NCBI RefSeq assembly: GCF_017875765.1
Contig: NZ_JAGGNA010000001.1
Coordinates: 1,557,501 to 1,621,500, forward strand
DNA length: 64,000 nucleotides
Direction: 5' to 3'
Source of the DNA: Flavobacterium sp. CG_23.5
GTDB taxonomy: Bacteria > Bacteroidota > Bacteroidia > Flavobacteriales > Flavobacteriaceae
Notes under the pieces: generated by a model
What the model was told of the DNA's origin: nothing
The model's database searches: none
What the model saw: only the letters and a program-made list of their open reading frames with translations
Shown here: piece by piece, positions 1 through 9,478 of the stretch
Numbering within the stretch: the first letter of the stretch is position 1
How the letters are laid out: every line of letters starts with the position of its first letter
Made by a program: the position numbers and the translations under genes

Positions 1-245
1 ATTGGGATGGAGTAAAACATAAGTCCTAAATTTTCGGCTCCCTTTAGGGACGGGGTAAAACGAAAATTATGAAGAAGCAAAACTAAAATAGCTGAATTTC
101 TTTTTTTGCCTTCCCCTCCCGAAGCTTCGGGACTAAAGGGTGCAAAAAAAAAAAATACACTATCGAAGATACGAATCAACAAATTCTAAATTTTCGAGAC
201 ATCAACTTAATACTTAATACCTAATACTTAATACGCTTCTAATCT
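1..245. other. Intergenic end of the glycan cluster with palindrome and short repeats
   Basis: No coding region is supported here. A perfect 16-bp palindrome, TCCCGAAGCTTCGGGA, lies at 117-132. A tract resembling sequence near 39218-39275 (CTCCCTTTAG ... TAAAACGAAAATT) occupies about 25-77. Short direct repeats of ACTTAATAC/CCTAATAC run about 203-236. The palindrome lies between T-rich and A-rich runs and could act as a transcription terminator after the ligase gene, but this is inference. Confidence 0.5.
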
Positions 246-1592
246 TCACTCTTCCTTTTTAACTTTTGTAGGACTCCCTAGCTGCACATTCAACAAAGAC
301 AGCGAATAGACAAAGGCAGGTGCTGCGGTCCGCATAGCGGCATGATTAATCGTCAACAACCAGAACAAAACAAAACACAACAAATACATATTGAACTTAT
401 TTTCTAAATACAAAACCAGCGGGGTAAAAAATAAAATCAATAAGGCCATAACCCCCAAAGAACCATGCTCTCCCAACATACGGGTAATTTCATCATGGGA
501 TAAAACACTGGTTCCCGTTTCAGCTAAACGAACTTCAGTACCCTTTCCAACGCCTACACCAAATATAGGATTCTTCAAAAACATATCAATTTCACTTTTA
601 GCCACTTCCTCACGACCGGTAAATCTATCTTCCTTCGTTCTTCCTTTCGCATCTTGATTGGCATACCGTTTATTGATGAGCCCTCCCGTCTGAAAAGAGG
701 TATAACCCCAAGTAGCCATAAGCGCTAATGTCATCAAGACAACAATATAATTCAGTTTCACTCGGCCACTATAATTGGACTTAAAATATAGAAATAGTAA
801 TAAAAGTACAATCATTAGAAATCCTGTAATCATTCCCCCACGGGAAAAAGTAATCATACCGCGATAAGCAATATTCAAAGCAAGTATTAAATTAATCACT
901 ACTTGAAATTTTGTTTTGGATTCTATTATAACTCTGGAGAAAAAAATAAACATTCCTAACCCTAAAACAGTTGCCACCTGATTCGGACCATACCCCCCCG
1001 AAGTCTCAAAATTAGATTGTGTACTTGTAATGACATCCCGAATATCAGGGGTGTAAAATGTTAAATAGATCATACAGCTAATAATAGGCAGCCCCATACT
1101 GAGCAGTATGTCGTTCATTTGCTCTGCTGGCAGTTTACGCCTGTAAGTATATAATGATGCTATTCCTAAACATACCGGACCCGAAATGTTAAAAGCTATC
1201 GTTGTTCTAATATCAGTGTCAAAATCTAATACAAATACAGACAACACTACGCTAGGAACCAACAATAACAAAAACAACCAATAGGGCGCAGCCCCCTTGG
1301 AGAATCCACTGAAATACATTCCGATGAAAATAAAAACCATCACCCCATATTTTGTAATTTCATATAATGGATTACCACCAGTCATCCTTAAGAAAACTTC
1401 ACTGCCGACTACATAAGCAGCTACAATAAGTGCTTCATTATTCCTGTTTTGCTTTTTGATAATGTACAATACTCCAAATATAAAAATAGAATAACCATAT
1501 ATTTTAGTGGTAAAAGGCAATAGGTATCCCATTGCACCAATAGCAACATGGAAAAGAATTAAATAGAGATAGGAAAGATCCTCTTTTTTCAT
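246..1592 (-). CDS. O-antigen ligase / Wzy_C-type polysaccharide membrane protein
   Basis: A 448-aa polytopic inner-membrane protein with roughly ten or more hydrophobic segments. It has the layout of the O-antigen ligase/polymerase superfamily (Wzy_C, WaaL-like): TM-rich N-terminus, a conserved TFSRGGMITG segment near the middle, then a periplasmic loop with NPIFGVGVGKG and SHDEITRMLGEHG. The His in that loop resembles the catalytic region of ligases. It is the last gene of the minus-strand glycan cluster. Since the cluster exports through Wzm/Wzt (no Wzx seen), a ligase that transfers finished polymer to lipid A-core is more likely than a Wzy polymerase. The two cannot be separated firmly from sequence alone. 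Confidence 0.8.
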   Translation of the reverse strand: MKKEDLSYLYLILFHVAIGAMGYLLPFTTKIYGYSIFIFGVLYIIKKQNRNNEALIVAAYVVGSEVFLRMTGGNPLYEITKYGVMVFIFIGMYFSGFSKGAAPYWLFLLLLVPSVVLSVFVLDFDTDIRTTIAFNISGPVCLGIASLYTYRRKLPAEQMNDILLSMGLPIISCMIYLTFYTPDIRDVITSTQSNFETSGGYGPNQVATVLGLGMFIFFSRVIIESKTKFQVVINLILALNIAYRGMITFSRGGMITGFLMIVLLLLFLYFKSNYSGRVKLNYIVVLMTLALMATWGYTSFQTGGLINKRYANQDAKGRTKEDRFTGREEVAKSEIDMFLKNPIFGVGVGKGTEVRLAETGTSVLSHDEITRMLGEHGSLGVMALLILFFTPLVLYLENKFNMYLLCFVLFWLLTINHAAMRTAAPAFVYSLSLLNVQLGSPTKVKKEE

Positions 1593-1668
1593 TTGTAACT
1601 ATATTTACTAATAAGTATCATAGACTATAATATAAAACTAGAAATACGAAGCAGATGTCAAAATCAAT

Positions 1669-2763
1669 TTATTGTACATCCGAATTATTAATTTTGTTAA
1701 GTAAACTAAAATATTTCTCCATAAACATTGTAGAGCCATAATTTTTAATAATGTTATGATTTAAACCTTCTGCTTTTTTATTTGCTACTATTTTATCCGA
1801 AAGCGCCTCTTTAATCGCAATTGCTAATTCTTGTGGTGACTTAGAGGGTACAACCCAGCCAAATTCTCCATTCCCCAGTACTTCTTTGCATTGGCCGACG
1901 TCTGTACAAACGACAGGTAATCCTGCTAAACCATATTCTAAAAGCGACACTGGCAATCCTTCGCTTACAGAGCTAAGCACCCCCACGTCTGCTTTACTTA
2001 AAAGTTCAGAAATATTTATAACAGGACCTAAAAAAACAACATCGTTGTTAAGGTTTAACAAAGTCACCTTTTTTTTAACTTTTTCAACCCACTCTTTATC
2101 TTCTAATGAACCCGCTAAATGCAATTTAAATTTAATATTTTCATCTTTCAACAATGCGCATGCTGCAATTAAATTAAGATGGTCTTTTTGGTCTCTAATA
2201 TTGGCTAAACACAAAATTACTGGAATTTCATTGTGGCTTTTTTGATCTACCTGAATCAACGGGAAATTTGGAATATAAGCAATGTACTTTTTATTTATTT
2301 TTAAATTTTGAATATTCCAGTCTTTGATTTTATCGTTTACGCAAATCACTCCATCCATTAAAAAAGAAAAAAACTTAATGATTTTCCTGTCAGAATCTTT
2401 TAATAAATCACTAAAACCCCAGTGATCATGCCAAATAACAGTTATCCCCGGAATTAGTGATTTTAATATAAAAGCCCAATAAATTGAAGTTTGATGTGCA
2501 TGAATGATGGATGGTCTATATTTTGAAATTAATTTGAAAAGTTTGAAAAATGCAAAACAATCTAAAACACCTTTCTTGTTTAAGAATACCACATTATCTT
2601 TTTCATTAATAAAATTATAAATAGGGCCAATATTTCTAGAAACAACCAGATAATTCTGAATATTACTAGAAGTGAGTGCATTATAAATATTGGCACTCAT
2701 TCGCTCGGTCCCACCAATATCTAATGAATCCACAATTTGAAGTATTTTATAATTCTTTTCCAT
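1669..2763 (-). CDS. GT4-family glycosyltransferase
   Basis: A GT-B-fold glycosyltransferase of family GT4, 364 aa from the chosen start. The N-terminus has the acceptor-side signature VDSLDIGGTERM, and SIIHAHQTS lies in the first Rossmann domain. The C-terminal domain carries SSVSEGLPVSLLEYGLAGLP, the E-x7-E donor-binding motif. An in-frame upstream Met at 2793 would overlap the preceding methyltransferase by 26 bp. The Met at 2763, directly before KNYKILQIVDS, fits family starts and leaves a 4-bp gap. Acts in the cytoplasm adding a sugar to the growing glycan; donor and acceptor are unknown. Confidence 0.85.
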   Translation of the reverse strand: MEKNYKILQIVDSLDIGGTERMSANIYNALTSSNIQNYLVVSRNIGPIYNFINEKDNVVFLNKKGVLDCFAFFKLFKLISKYRPSIIHAHQTSIYWAFILKSLIPGITVIWHDHWGFSDLLKDSDRKIIKFFSFLMDGVICVNDKIKDWNIQNLKINKKYIAYIPNFPLIQVDQKSHNEIPVILCLANIRDQKDHLNLIAACALLKDENIKFKLHLAGSLEDKEWVEKVKKKVTLLNLNNDVVFLGPVINISELLSKADVGVLSSVSEGLPVSLLEYGLAGLPVVCTDVGQCKEVLGNGEFGWVVPSKSPQELAIAIKEALSDKIVANKKAEGLNHNIIKNYGSTMFMEKYFSLLNKINNSDVQ

Positions 2764-2767
2764 TTTT

Positions 2768-3469
2768 TTATAAAATTCCTTCAGCAATAACAATTAAACT
2801 ACTCCCAAAAATTTTAGAAAACAGATATGGATTTATCATTAAAAGACTATATTTAAACGGGTATGCTATTTTTTGCAAAACAGTAGTGTTATTTGAGGGT
2901 GCATTAATTGAATCAATAGAATAATCGTAATCCACAATTTTCAAACCCGAAAATGTTATTAGGTTAAAAGCCGAATTAACGTTCAAAAAAACCAAATGTC
3001 CTGGATCTTTAATTTTTTTCTTTTGTAAATTTCTAACATTTACGGATAAGCAATCCTCCAATGGGATATGCATAACTACATATTTTGCTCTTTTCCCAAC
3101 TTCGGTCAAAAAAGATATTGGATTAGGTACATGTTCAAAGACATCATTTAAGGTTACTAAATCAAATTTTTCAGTTGATTTAGTGAAATCTTGAAATAAA
3201 AATTCAACATTATCATAATTTAATTTTTTAACATGCGGAGAGACATCAAAACCTTTTAGAGTTTGAAGAGACTGAAAATTCATTTTTAATTCCATCCCTA
3301 ATAACTTAATTATTTCTCCTGAACCACAACCCACATCTGCATAGGAGGATAGCTGAATATTATTAGTTTTTAAATAGTTAAATAATACTTTTTTAATCGA
3401 TTTTACTTTATATATAGCATCCTCACTATGGCGGTTTGGGTTTTCAAAATAAATACCTTCTGAATACAT
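2768..3469 (-). CDS. Class I SAM-dependent methyltransferase
   Basis: A 233-aa Rossmann methyltransferase (Methyltransf_23/11 type). Motif I is ADVGCGSGEIIKLLG near residues 43-57, followed by DLVTLNDVFEHVPNP, typical of motif IV/post-IV in sugar and small-molecule methylases. It lies between two GT4 genes and probably methylates a sugar hydroxyl or the non-reducing terminus of the polysaccharide. In ABC-exported O-antigens, terminal methylation can set chain length, but nothing here proves that role. The C-terminal 30 residues are hydrophobic, which suggests membrane proximity. Confidence 0.8.
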   Translation of the reverse strand: MYSEGIYFENPNRHSEDAIYKVKSIKKVLFNYLKTNNIQLSSYADVGCGSGEIIKLLGMELKMNFQSLQTLKGFDVSPHVKKLNYDNVEFLFQDFTKSTEKFDLVTLNDVFEHVPNPISFLTEVGKRAKYVVMHIPLEDCLSVNVRNLQKKKIKDPGHLVFLNVNSAFNLITFSGLKIVDYDYSIDSINAPSNNTTVLQKIAYPFKYSLLMINPYLFSKIFGSSLIVIAEGIL

Positions 3470-3505
3470 ATCAATTTATTTTATTAGAGAAAAAAGCAAT
3501 ATACA

Positions 3506-4624
3506 CTAATTTGTCATTAATTTATTAATTTCCTGCTCAAACAAATTTAAAGTATATTGTTGCGACCATTTTTGCGCAGAAATAGCAGTTGATGTGTACT
3601 TTTCTTTATTTGATATATAAGTTAAAATTTGTTTTAAATCCATTTCAATATCCATTTGCAACAACAATCCTCTTTTACCATAATCCAGCATAAACGGCAC
3701 ACAGGATACTGGAGTCGCTAAAGGAATGCACCCCCAAAACATTCCTTCGGCAACCACTTTTGGCCAACCTTCACTATCGGATGGTAAAACTACAAAATGA
3801 CTCTTTTGATAGGCACTTTTAATTGTTTCTGATGTTTGATTTCCTTTCAATGAAACTATCTTTTCTAATCGATGTGCACTAATGTATTTTTCCAAAATGG
3901 CACGTTCAATTCCTTCCCCATATAAATCCAAGTGAACCTCATATCCTTTTTTTGATAATACTTCCACCAATTGAATGGCATACAAAGGATTTTTACCTAG
4001 TACCAAAGTCCCTACAAAAATGAAATAAATCCGTGTGGTAACTTCTTTGTTCAAAATAGGAGTTTTTTCCGCTTCATAATAAGAGGCTGTAAAAAATGAT
4101 TTTATATTTTTAGTACTTCCTTGCCATTCCCCATACACCAGCACCTTCATATTTCTCGTTAAAAAAGTATTGCTCAAAATCCATTTTTGCAATTGATAGG
4201 TTAAAGGTTGCTTGAATTTCGGATCCCAGTTCCCGGCATATTTAGCAGTTTTGGGCTTATTAGGAAACACTATTTGAACCAAACATCCCAACAAACCTAT
4301 ATTCCCCGGACATCGTAAATGAATATGATCCGCTTTTTTCATCGCTTGAACTATTTTCCAAGCAATTTTAGGAGTCTTAAAAACAGTTCTAAAAACACTT
4401 TTCAAACTTAAAATATCAAAATTTTCAACGGCAATGAATTCAATATTTGGGTGCTCATAAGCACCGTCAATAGCCGACTTAACGATAGTAGATTTTGGTG
4501 CAACCACAGTGAGTTTGTTCACCTGCTTCGACCAAATATTCATTTCGCGAACATATGGCCCATAAGCAAAAAATCGATTCCCTTCCATGAGGTGAGGAAC
4601 ATGAGTAATGATAACAAAAGTCAT
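3506..4624 (-). CDS. GT4-like glycosyltransferase
   Basis: A 372-aa GT-B glycosyltransferase. The C-terminal half has IYFIFVGTLVLGKNPLYAI and a donor-site motif DSEGWPKVVAEGMFWGCIPL (E-x7-E). The N-terminal half is more divergent, beginning MTFVIITHVPHLMEGNRFFA. The start codon overlaps the stop of the upstream GT2 gene by 4 bp (positions 4621-4624), so the two are probably translationally coupled. It should transfer a nucleotide-activated sugar to the lipid-linked glycan in the cytoplasm; specificity is not readable. Confidence 0.82.
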   Translation of the reverse strand: MTFVIITHVPHLMEGNRFFAYGPYVREMNIWSKQVNKLTVVAPKSTIVKSAIDGAYEHPNIEFIAVENFDILSLKSVFRTVFKTPKIAWKIVQAMKKADHIHLRCPGNIGLLGCLVQIVFPNKPKTAKYAGNWDPKFKQPLTYQLQKWILSNTFLTRNMKVLVYGEWQGSTKNIKSFFTASYYEAEKTPILNKEVTTRIYFIFVGTLVLGKNPLYAIQLVEVLSKKGYEVHLDLYGEGIERAILEKYISAHRLEKIVSLKGNQTSETIKSAYQKSHFVVLPSDSEGWPKVVAEGMFWGCIPLATPVSCVPFMLDYGKRGLLLQMDIEMDLKQILTYISNKEKYTSTAISAQKWSQQYTLNLFEQEINKLMTN

Positions 4625-5625
4625 TGTTTTTTGACTTTTGGCGTATTAAACAATAAACTCCACCAGCCAACAGTTCTACCCAAGGCTTCCGTTAATGCTT
4701 CCTTTCGTTTATTTGTTGTTACTGCATTGCTAAATCGAATCAATGTCAATAGTATAGTAATGGAATTCCATTTTATTTTTGCGTTCAGTAAGGGGTTTGG
4801 GTTTTTAACTCTCCAAACATACCAACCGTTTCGCACTACCATTTTCCCATATTTATATTGATTGGGTCTTCCGGAAGCCTCATGACAATGATGTAATCGA
4901 GCAGCTGTGTTTGAATATAATTTACCAGTTTTTGCTACTCTGATAGAAAAATCAGCATCTTCATACAAGCCATAGCCTTCAAAATAAGTGGAGAATTGTA
5001 GTGTTTCAAAGATTTTTTTTCTATACGAAGAAACTCCTCCCATCAATTGTTCCACTTCATAAATTTTTCCGCTTGGCGGCAAAAAGCCAACACTTCGTCC
5101 ATGCGAATATAAAGTTGAAAAACCAGGAGGGCAATCGCTGTCTAATCCCAACTTTTTTCTCATTATAAATCGGCTGCCGTCTTTGCGTTTCCATCCATCA
5201 AAATAAAATTCATTAATTGTAGGCTCATAATCGTTTCCAACAAATTCGCACTTAGTTTCGTCTATGATATACCCTCCCGCACCCAAAGCCTCGGGATGCA
5301 GTTCATAGGTTTTTAATAATTGCTCAAAATAATCTTGCTCCAAAACGATATCGTCATCTAGGAAACAAATTATATCGATATCATGCTTTACTTTAGCAAT
5401 TCCATAATTCCTTTGTTTGGTAAGTCCCCTATATTCTTTTGAAACAAGAAAATAACTTAGATTTTTAAAATTATTCTCTTTAAGGACAAGTGTGGTTTCC
5501 TTATTTGTGGAACCATCTATAATTAGAATTTCGTCTGGATAAAGCGTTTGTATCTGTACTGATTGCAATAATTTCATCAATGGTAAAGGTCGTAGATAAG
5601 TACAGACAATTAAAGAAAACTTCAT
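4621..5625 (-). CDS. GT2-family glycosyltransferase
   Basis: A GT-A-fold inverting glycosyltransferase, 334 aa from the chosen start. It opens MKFSLIVCTYLRPLPLMKLL, has IIDGSTNKETT at the nucleotide site, and FLDDDIVLE as the DXD metal-binding motif. Later EGYGLYEDADFSIRVAKTG corresponds to the ED acceptor/base region. The Met at 5625 starts directly on the first beta-strand and overlaps the upstream stop by 4 bp. The longer start at 5670 adds 15 non-family residues inside the upstream gene. Confidence 0.86.
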   Translation of the reverse strand: MKFSLIVCTYLRPLPLMKLLQSVQIQTLYPDEILIIDGSTNKETTLVLKENNFKNLSYFLVSKEYRGLTKQRNYGIAKVKHDIDIICFLDDDIVLEQDYFEQLLKTYELHPEALGAGGYIIDETKCEFVGNDYEPTINEFYFDGWKRKDGSRFIMRKKLGLDSDCPPGFSTLYSHGRSVGFLPPSGKIYEVEQLMGGVSSYRKKIFETLQFSTYFEGYGLYEDADFSIRVAKTGKLYSNTAARLHHCHEASGRPNQYKYGKMVVRNGWYVWRVKNPNPLLNAKIKWNSITILLTLIRFSNAVTTNKRKEALTEALGRTVGWWSLLFNTPKVKKQ

Positions 5626-7163
5626 GTTCTTGTTTTTAAATGATTGGCCCAAAAAACGCTTTGATTCCACTGTTTCTTGAAATGAATAAAATAGCGGTAT
5701 GGGTTTTTAATCTTTTGATGGCGATAATACTTAAAAAATAACGTTGTTTTATATCCCAAAAATTGTTCGGTGGTATTGTTTCTAAGAATATACAACATTA
5801 CGGTTGGTGATGGCTTGGGCTGAATGATATCTTGATGCCATTCTAAAACTGGCTTTGTCCTAAAACCACCAATGGGTGCTTTTAAATGTAAAATTTCTGG
5901 ATTAGGTAAATACAAAACATCATATCCCTGATTCCGTAATTGCATCCCAAAATCACTGTCTTCACCGTAACCAAATTCCAAACCCATATTGAATCTAACT
6001 TTATTTAACAGATTTCTTTTAACTACACTATTCCCTGCTCCAAAAGTAGGCCACTGTATTATATTTAAAAATATTTTGGATTCGTTTTTTTGAGGATATG
6101 AAGTTGTAACTACGGGACTACCATATTTTTTTATATTATCAAATATGTCCTTCAATAAATTAGGTTCAAAACGATTGTCATCATCGGCTAGAAAAACCCA
6201 TTCACTTTCCGTTTGATCTAATGCTAAGTTTCTGGCATTACAGGCCCCTGATTGATGAATAAAAAAATGTTGAATCTTAAATGGCCACTTTTCTTCATAA
6301 ATATAATCCAATTCACTTTTACTTAATGGCTCTGGATTTTGTTCGATAATAATAATTTTATGAGGCAATAGGGTTTGTTTGGAAAAATCAATCAATACAT
6401 CATACAAATAGTTTGCTCTGCCAATAGTTGGAATAATTACATCTATCGTTGCAATATCAATGAGTCTTCTGGAGGATTCGACTACTATACCTTCCAAGTT
6501 GATCTTTACATTTTTTCTATTTTTATAAAAAAAAGAAAAAATCATTGGAATTAAAGGAAACTTCCTTTCGTGAACCATTAAATTTATAAGCAATAAAAAA
6601 ATCCATCTTGTTTTATAATGCTGTTTTATGTAACGAAAAAGCGTGTAGCTTGATGCCTGATGCGAAGTTATTCTTTGCTGCTGTTTTAAAAGTTGGGGCT
6701 CCGAATAGCATAACAATCCAAGTGGCATTGCTACTTTCGCAATAGAATTTAAATAATAATCAAAATCAGCATCCCTCTCCACTTTATTCCGTATCGCATT
6801 TACGACAGACGCATGCACGACGCCGACAAAACTGCTCATTTGCCAGGTAGGGTAGCACACCTTTTTATTAATATTAATAAATAAAGACTCTTCAACATAT
6901 CCTATCCTTCGATCTAAAAAATTAAAACTGTCAGCAGAATAAGATAACATCATTTTATTGTGATGCAACAAAGCTGGAATTACTTCTAAATTGAGCTGCT
7001 CTTTTGCCGTTGCATTACACCAAATTATTATTTCAGAAGGAAATTGTTGTGCTAAAATATGCAATCCATCGGCAATAGTTCCCTTAAAATCAAATTCTAT
7101 TGTTTGATTATCCGATGTTGCTACTTCAGTAATTTTTGAATTCAAATGATATACTACAATCAA
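5622..7163 (-). CDS. GT2 glycosyltransferase with unassigned N-terminal domain
   Basis: A 513-aa protein. Residues about 230-450 form a GT2 (GT-A) domain: DVIIPTIGRANYLYDVL, then IIEQNPEP, FLADDDNRFEPN (DXD) and GYGEDSDFGMQLRNQGY (ED motif). The first roughly 220 residues are not standard GT2. They contain YSADSFNFLDRRIGYVEESL and may be a diverged second GT-A-like domain that lacks clear DXD residues. The protein sits 3 bp after the GT4 at 7167 and overlaps the next GT2 by 4 bp. Donor and acceptor are unknown; the N-terminal part may bind acceptor or partner. Confidence 0.82.
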   Translation of the reverse strand: MIVVYHLNSKITEVATSDNQTIEFDFKGTIADGLHILAQQFPSEIIIWCNATAKEQLNLEVIPALLHHNKMMLSYSADSFNFLDRRIGYVEESLFININKKVCYPTWQMSSFVGVVHASVVNAIRNKVERDADFDYYLNSIAKVAMPLGLLCYSEPQLLKQQQRITSHQASSYTLFRYIKQHYKTRWIFLLLINLMVHERKFPLIPMIFSFFYKNRKNVKINLEGIVVESSRRLIDIATIDVIIPTIGRANYLYDVLIDFSKQTLLPHKIIIIEQNPEPLSKSELDYIYEEKWPFKIQHFFIHQSGACNARNLALDQTESEWVFLADDDNRFEPNLLKDIFDNIKKYGSPVVTTSYPQKNESKIFLNIIQWPTFGAGNSVVKRNLLNKVRFNMGLEFGYGEDSDFGMQLRNQGYDVLYLPNPEILHLKAPIGGFRTKPVLEWHQDIIQPKPSPTVMLYILRNNTTEQFLGYKTTLFFKYYRHQKIKNPYRYFIHFKKQWNQSVFWANHLKTRT

Positions 7164-7166
7164 AAC

Positions 7167-8369
7167 TTACTTTGTTAAGGATTTATAAAATAACAAACTT
7201 TGTTGTGCTACTATTTCAACACTAAATTTTTCAATCACTTTTTTTCGTGCTGCTACACCAAAATCATTTTGCAATCCTTTATTATCAAGTAATTCTATAA
7301 TTCGATTGGCGTATTCCACATGATCGGTAGGATGAACTAAAAAACCATTTATACCATCATCAATTACCTCCGTTGCCCAACCAATTTTGGAAGCGACTAT
7401 TGCTTTTTCCATCGCCATTGCCTCGATCCAGGAAACCGGCAAAGCTTCTGCAAATGTTGGAAAAACACATACCGCCGCTGCATCAATGTGTTTTTTTATT
7501 TCCTCATACGGAACGACACCCATATAAACAACGTTGGCTAAGGCCTCCGGAGTGAATAATTCCTGCATCATCTTCCGAGTAGAAGAATTTCCAGATATAA
7601 TATCGGAAACATCTTTTCCTACCAAAATCAATTTAGCTTCATGATTTTTTCGAACTACTTCATTAAAAATCAAAGGCAGCTCCAGCAATCCTTTCTTCCT
7701 AATAAGACTTCCAAAATAAAGTATATTCCCTACCCCCCAACCGCCCAAGGATGGCTTTACCATAATAGTGCTATTATTTAATAGCAAACAATTATTTTCC
7801 GCAGTTTCTCTACCATGAAATAAGGTGGTATCGATTCCATTAGGGATGATAGTAAATTGTTTTTCTAAACCAAAAACTTCATTAGTCAAATCGGCTGTAA
7901 ACTGACTTACCGAAAGCAGTCCATTCGCTTTTTCCAAGGCCCGTTTTTCATGAAATTTATTAATCCATTTCACCGGGCGCTGGTCTAAATGACAAAAATA
8001 AGTGTCCGAACCATTTAACCGAATAACAATGGGACATTTTTTAGGAGTAATAAAAGAAGTAATTCCTGTCCAATCTGCCGCTTCTACCAAATCGATTTCC
8101 TTATTCTGGTATAATGTATCGATGATACGTTCTAGTTTTTTTTGTGTAAGATACCACGACAATCCCTTGAATTTTACATTTTTTATCTGTTCAACACAAA
8201 TACCGTTATCATCGAAGCTATTTTCTTCTTTTTGACCATACACTAAAACACGCACCGAACATCCTTGCTGCATCAATCCCATCGCCAGGTTTTTGATACT
8301 CGTACCAATGCCTCCAGAACTGCCAGTATTAGCGTGAGGATATTCAGGGGTTAAGAACGCTATTTTCAT
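7167..8369 (-). CDS. GT4-family glycosyltransferase
   Basis: A 400-aa GT-B retaining glycosyltransferase. N-terminal GSSGGIGTSIKNLAMGLMQQG is the Gly-rich loop. VVEA/ADWTG and IPNGIDTTLFHG follow, the latter a typical GT4 linker motif. The C-terminal domain shows VCVFPTFAEALPVSWIEAMA with the E-x7-E donor motif. It is followed 3 bp later by the GT2 gene at 7163. It probably adds one residue of the repeat unit; the sugar is not predictable. Confidence 0.87.
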   Translation of the reverse strand: MKIAFLTPEYPHANTGSSGGIGTSIKNLAMGLMQQGCSVRVLVYGQKEENSFDDNGICVEQIKNVKFKGLSWYLTQKKLERIIDTLYQNKEIDLVEAADWTGITSFITPKKCPIVIRLNGSDTYFCHLDQRPVKWINKFHEKRALEKANGLLSVSQFTADLTNEVFGLEKQFTIIPNGIDTTLFHGRETAENNCLLLNNSTIMVKPSLGGWGVGNILYFGSLIRKKGLLELPLIFNEVVRKNHEAKLILVGKDVSDIISGNSSTRKMMQELFTPEALANVVYMGVVPYEEIKKHIDAAAVCVFPTFAEALPVSWIEAMAMEKAIVASKIGWATEVIDDGINGFLVHPTDHVEYANRIIELLDNKGLQNDFGVAARKKVIEKFSVEIVAQQSLLFYKSLTK

Positions 8370-8433
8370 TTGATTTTTGATTGAAGATTAACGGTTTTTG
8401 ATTGCAGATTTAGAGCATAAGGACCTTAGTTGC

Positions 8434-9324
8434 TCAATGCCTTTTAGTCCCTTTATCAAAAAAATCCTTTATAATTCTTGTCGTGAACATTCTTGCTCCT
8501 TTTTCATTCATGTGACCGCAGGAAGAGAAATACTGATCACCCTCTACCGCATTTTCATAATTGCAAATTTCAGGATAAATTTGCTGCACCTTTTCAAAAT
8601 AATCCAAGCCTTTTACATTAGTACACATAGGCGTCATCACAGCAATTAGTCTGATATTATTGGCCGTACAAATGCGTCTTATTTCTTCATAGTATTTATT
8701 GTGTATGGGTTTTAAAGCGGTAATATCATTTTTCATATTACCCTTTTTATTCCCTAGTGCATGAAAACCTCCCTTTTTTAAAGTATTCGTTGGTTCTTTT
8801 CTTGCTGTTTTATACATCTCCCGAAAACCTATAGGAGCATCAAATTCCAAATACCGGTAAAATGGAATATAATATAATTTCCAAAAATCTTCTTCTCCCG
8901 AAAAATGTTGTTCTATAATTTTAGAACTATGAATATAAGGCAAGAATTTGGCCGAAACGCCCTCCGATCGTTTTTCGTTAGAAATATCCAAATCGGCATC
9001 TATAATTATGTTTTTTATCGTGTACTTTCGTTCCACCATTAATTTCAATAGCAACGAGGCTTCAAACAAATGAGAACCACTCATGCCAAAATTAAAGGCT
9101 TTGAGTCCTTTATCTTCAAAGAGTTGAGTCACGAAATGATTGTTGGCTCTGGAAGATCCCAAAATCACCACATCATAATTCCGAGCATTTGAATTGTAAA
9201 CATTGTCAATTTTTCCTCGATTTGAAGACTGCAAATAAACTCCTGTATATACTACATCTAAAACAACTAATAGCACTAATATTGTTGCTAAAATAAGAGC
9301 GGTAAAACATATAAATTTTTTCAT
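8434..9324 (-). CDS. SGNH/DltD-like accessory protein of the MBOAT acylation pair
   Basis: A 296-aa membrane-anchored protein from the chosen Met at 9324. One N-terminal TM helix (FICFTALILATILVLLVVL) is followed by an extra-cytoplasmic domain. VVILGSSRANNH resembles the GDS-type nucleophile block of SGNH hydrolases. SCGHMNEKGARMFT resembles the C-terminal D/N-x-x-H block, with His in the right place. Such proteins partner MBOAT transferases (as DltD with DltB or AlgJ/X with AlgI) in O-acetylation of exported glycans, and the MBOAT gene lies directly upstream. An upstream in-frame Met at 9369 exists, but the TM helix starts naturally at 9324. Confidence 0.7.
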   Translation of the reverse strand: MKKFICFTALILATILVLLVVLDVVYTGVYLQSSNRGKIDNVYNSNARNYDVVILGSSRANNHFVTQLFEDKGLKAFNFGMSGSHLFEASLLLKLMVERKYTIKNIIIDADLDISNEKRSEGVSAKFLPYIHSSKIIEQHFSGEEDFWKLYYIPFYRYLEFDAPIGFREMYKTARKEPTNTLKKGGFHALGNKKGNMKNDITALKPIHNKYYEEIRRICTANNIRLIAVMTPMCTNVKGLDYFEKVQQIYPEICNYENAVEGDQYFSSCGHMNEKGARMFTTRIIKDFFDKGTKRH

Positions 9325-9478
9325 ACTAACTGTTATTCTGAAAACTTTGAAGGAATAATGTCCTATCATTAAAATTAAACCTATACGAAATGTACGTTCA
9401 TTGAAGAAAACAACAATAAGTAAACAACAACAACTTATATGGCCTTATATTACTTATATGGTTAAAAAACTCCTTCTC

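Noticed and set aside
4451..4861. 136-aa plus-strand reading frame
   Set aside because: Overlaps two well-supported glycosyltransferases on the other strand and has no recognisable features.
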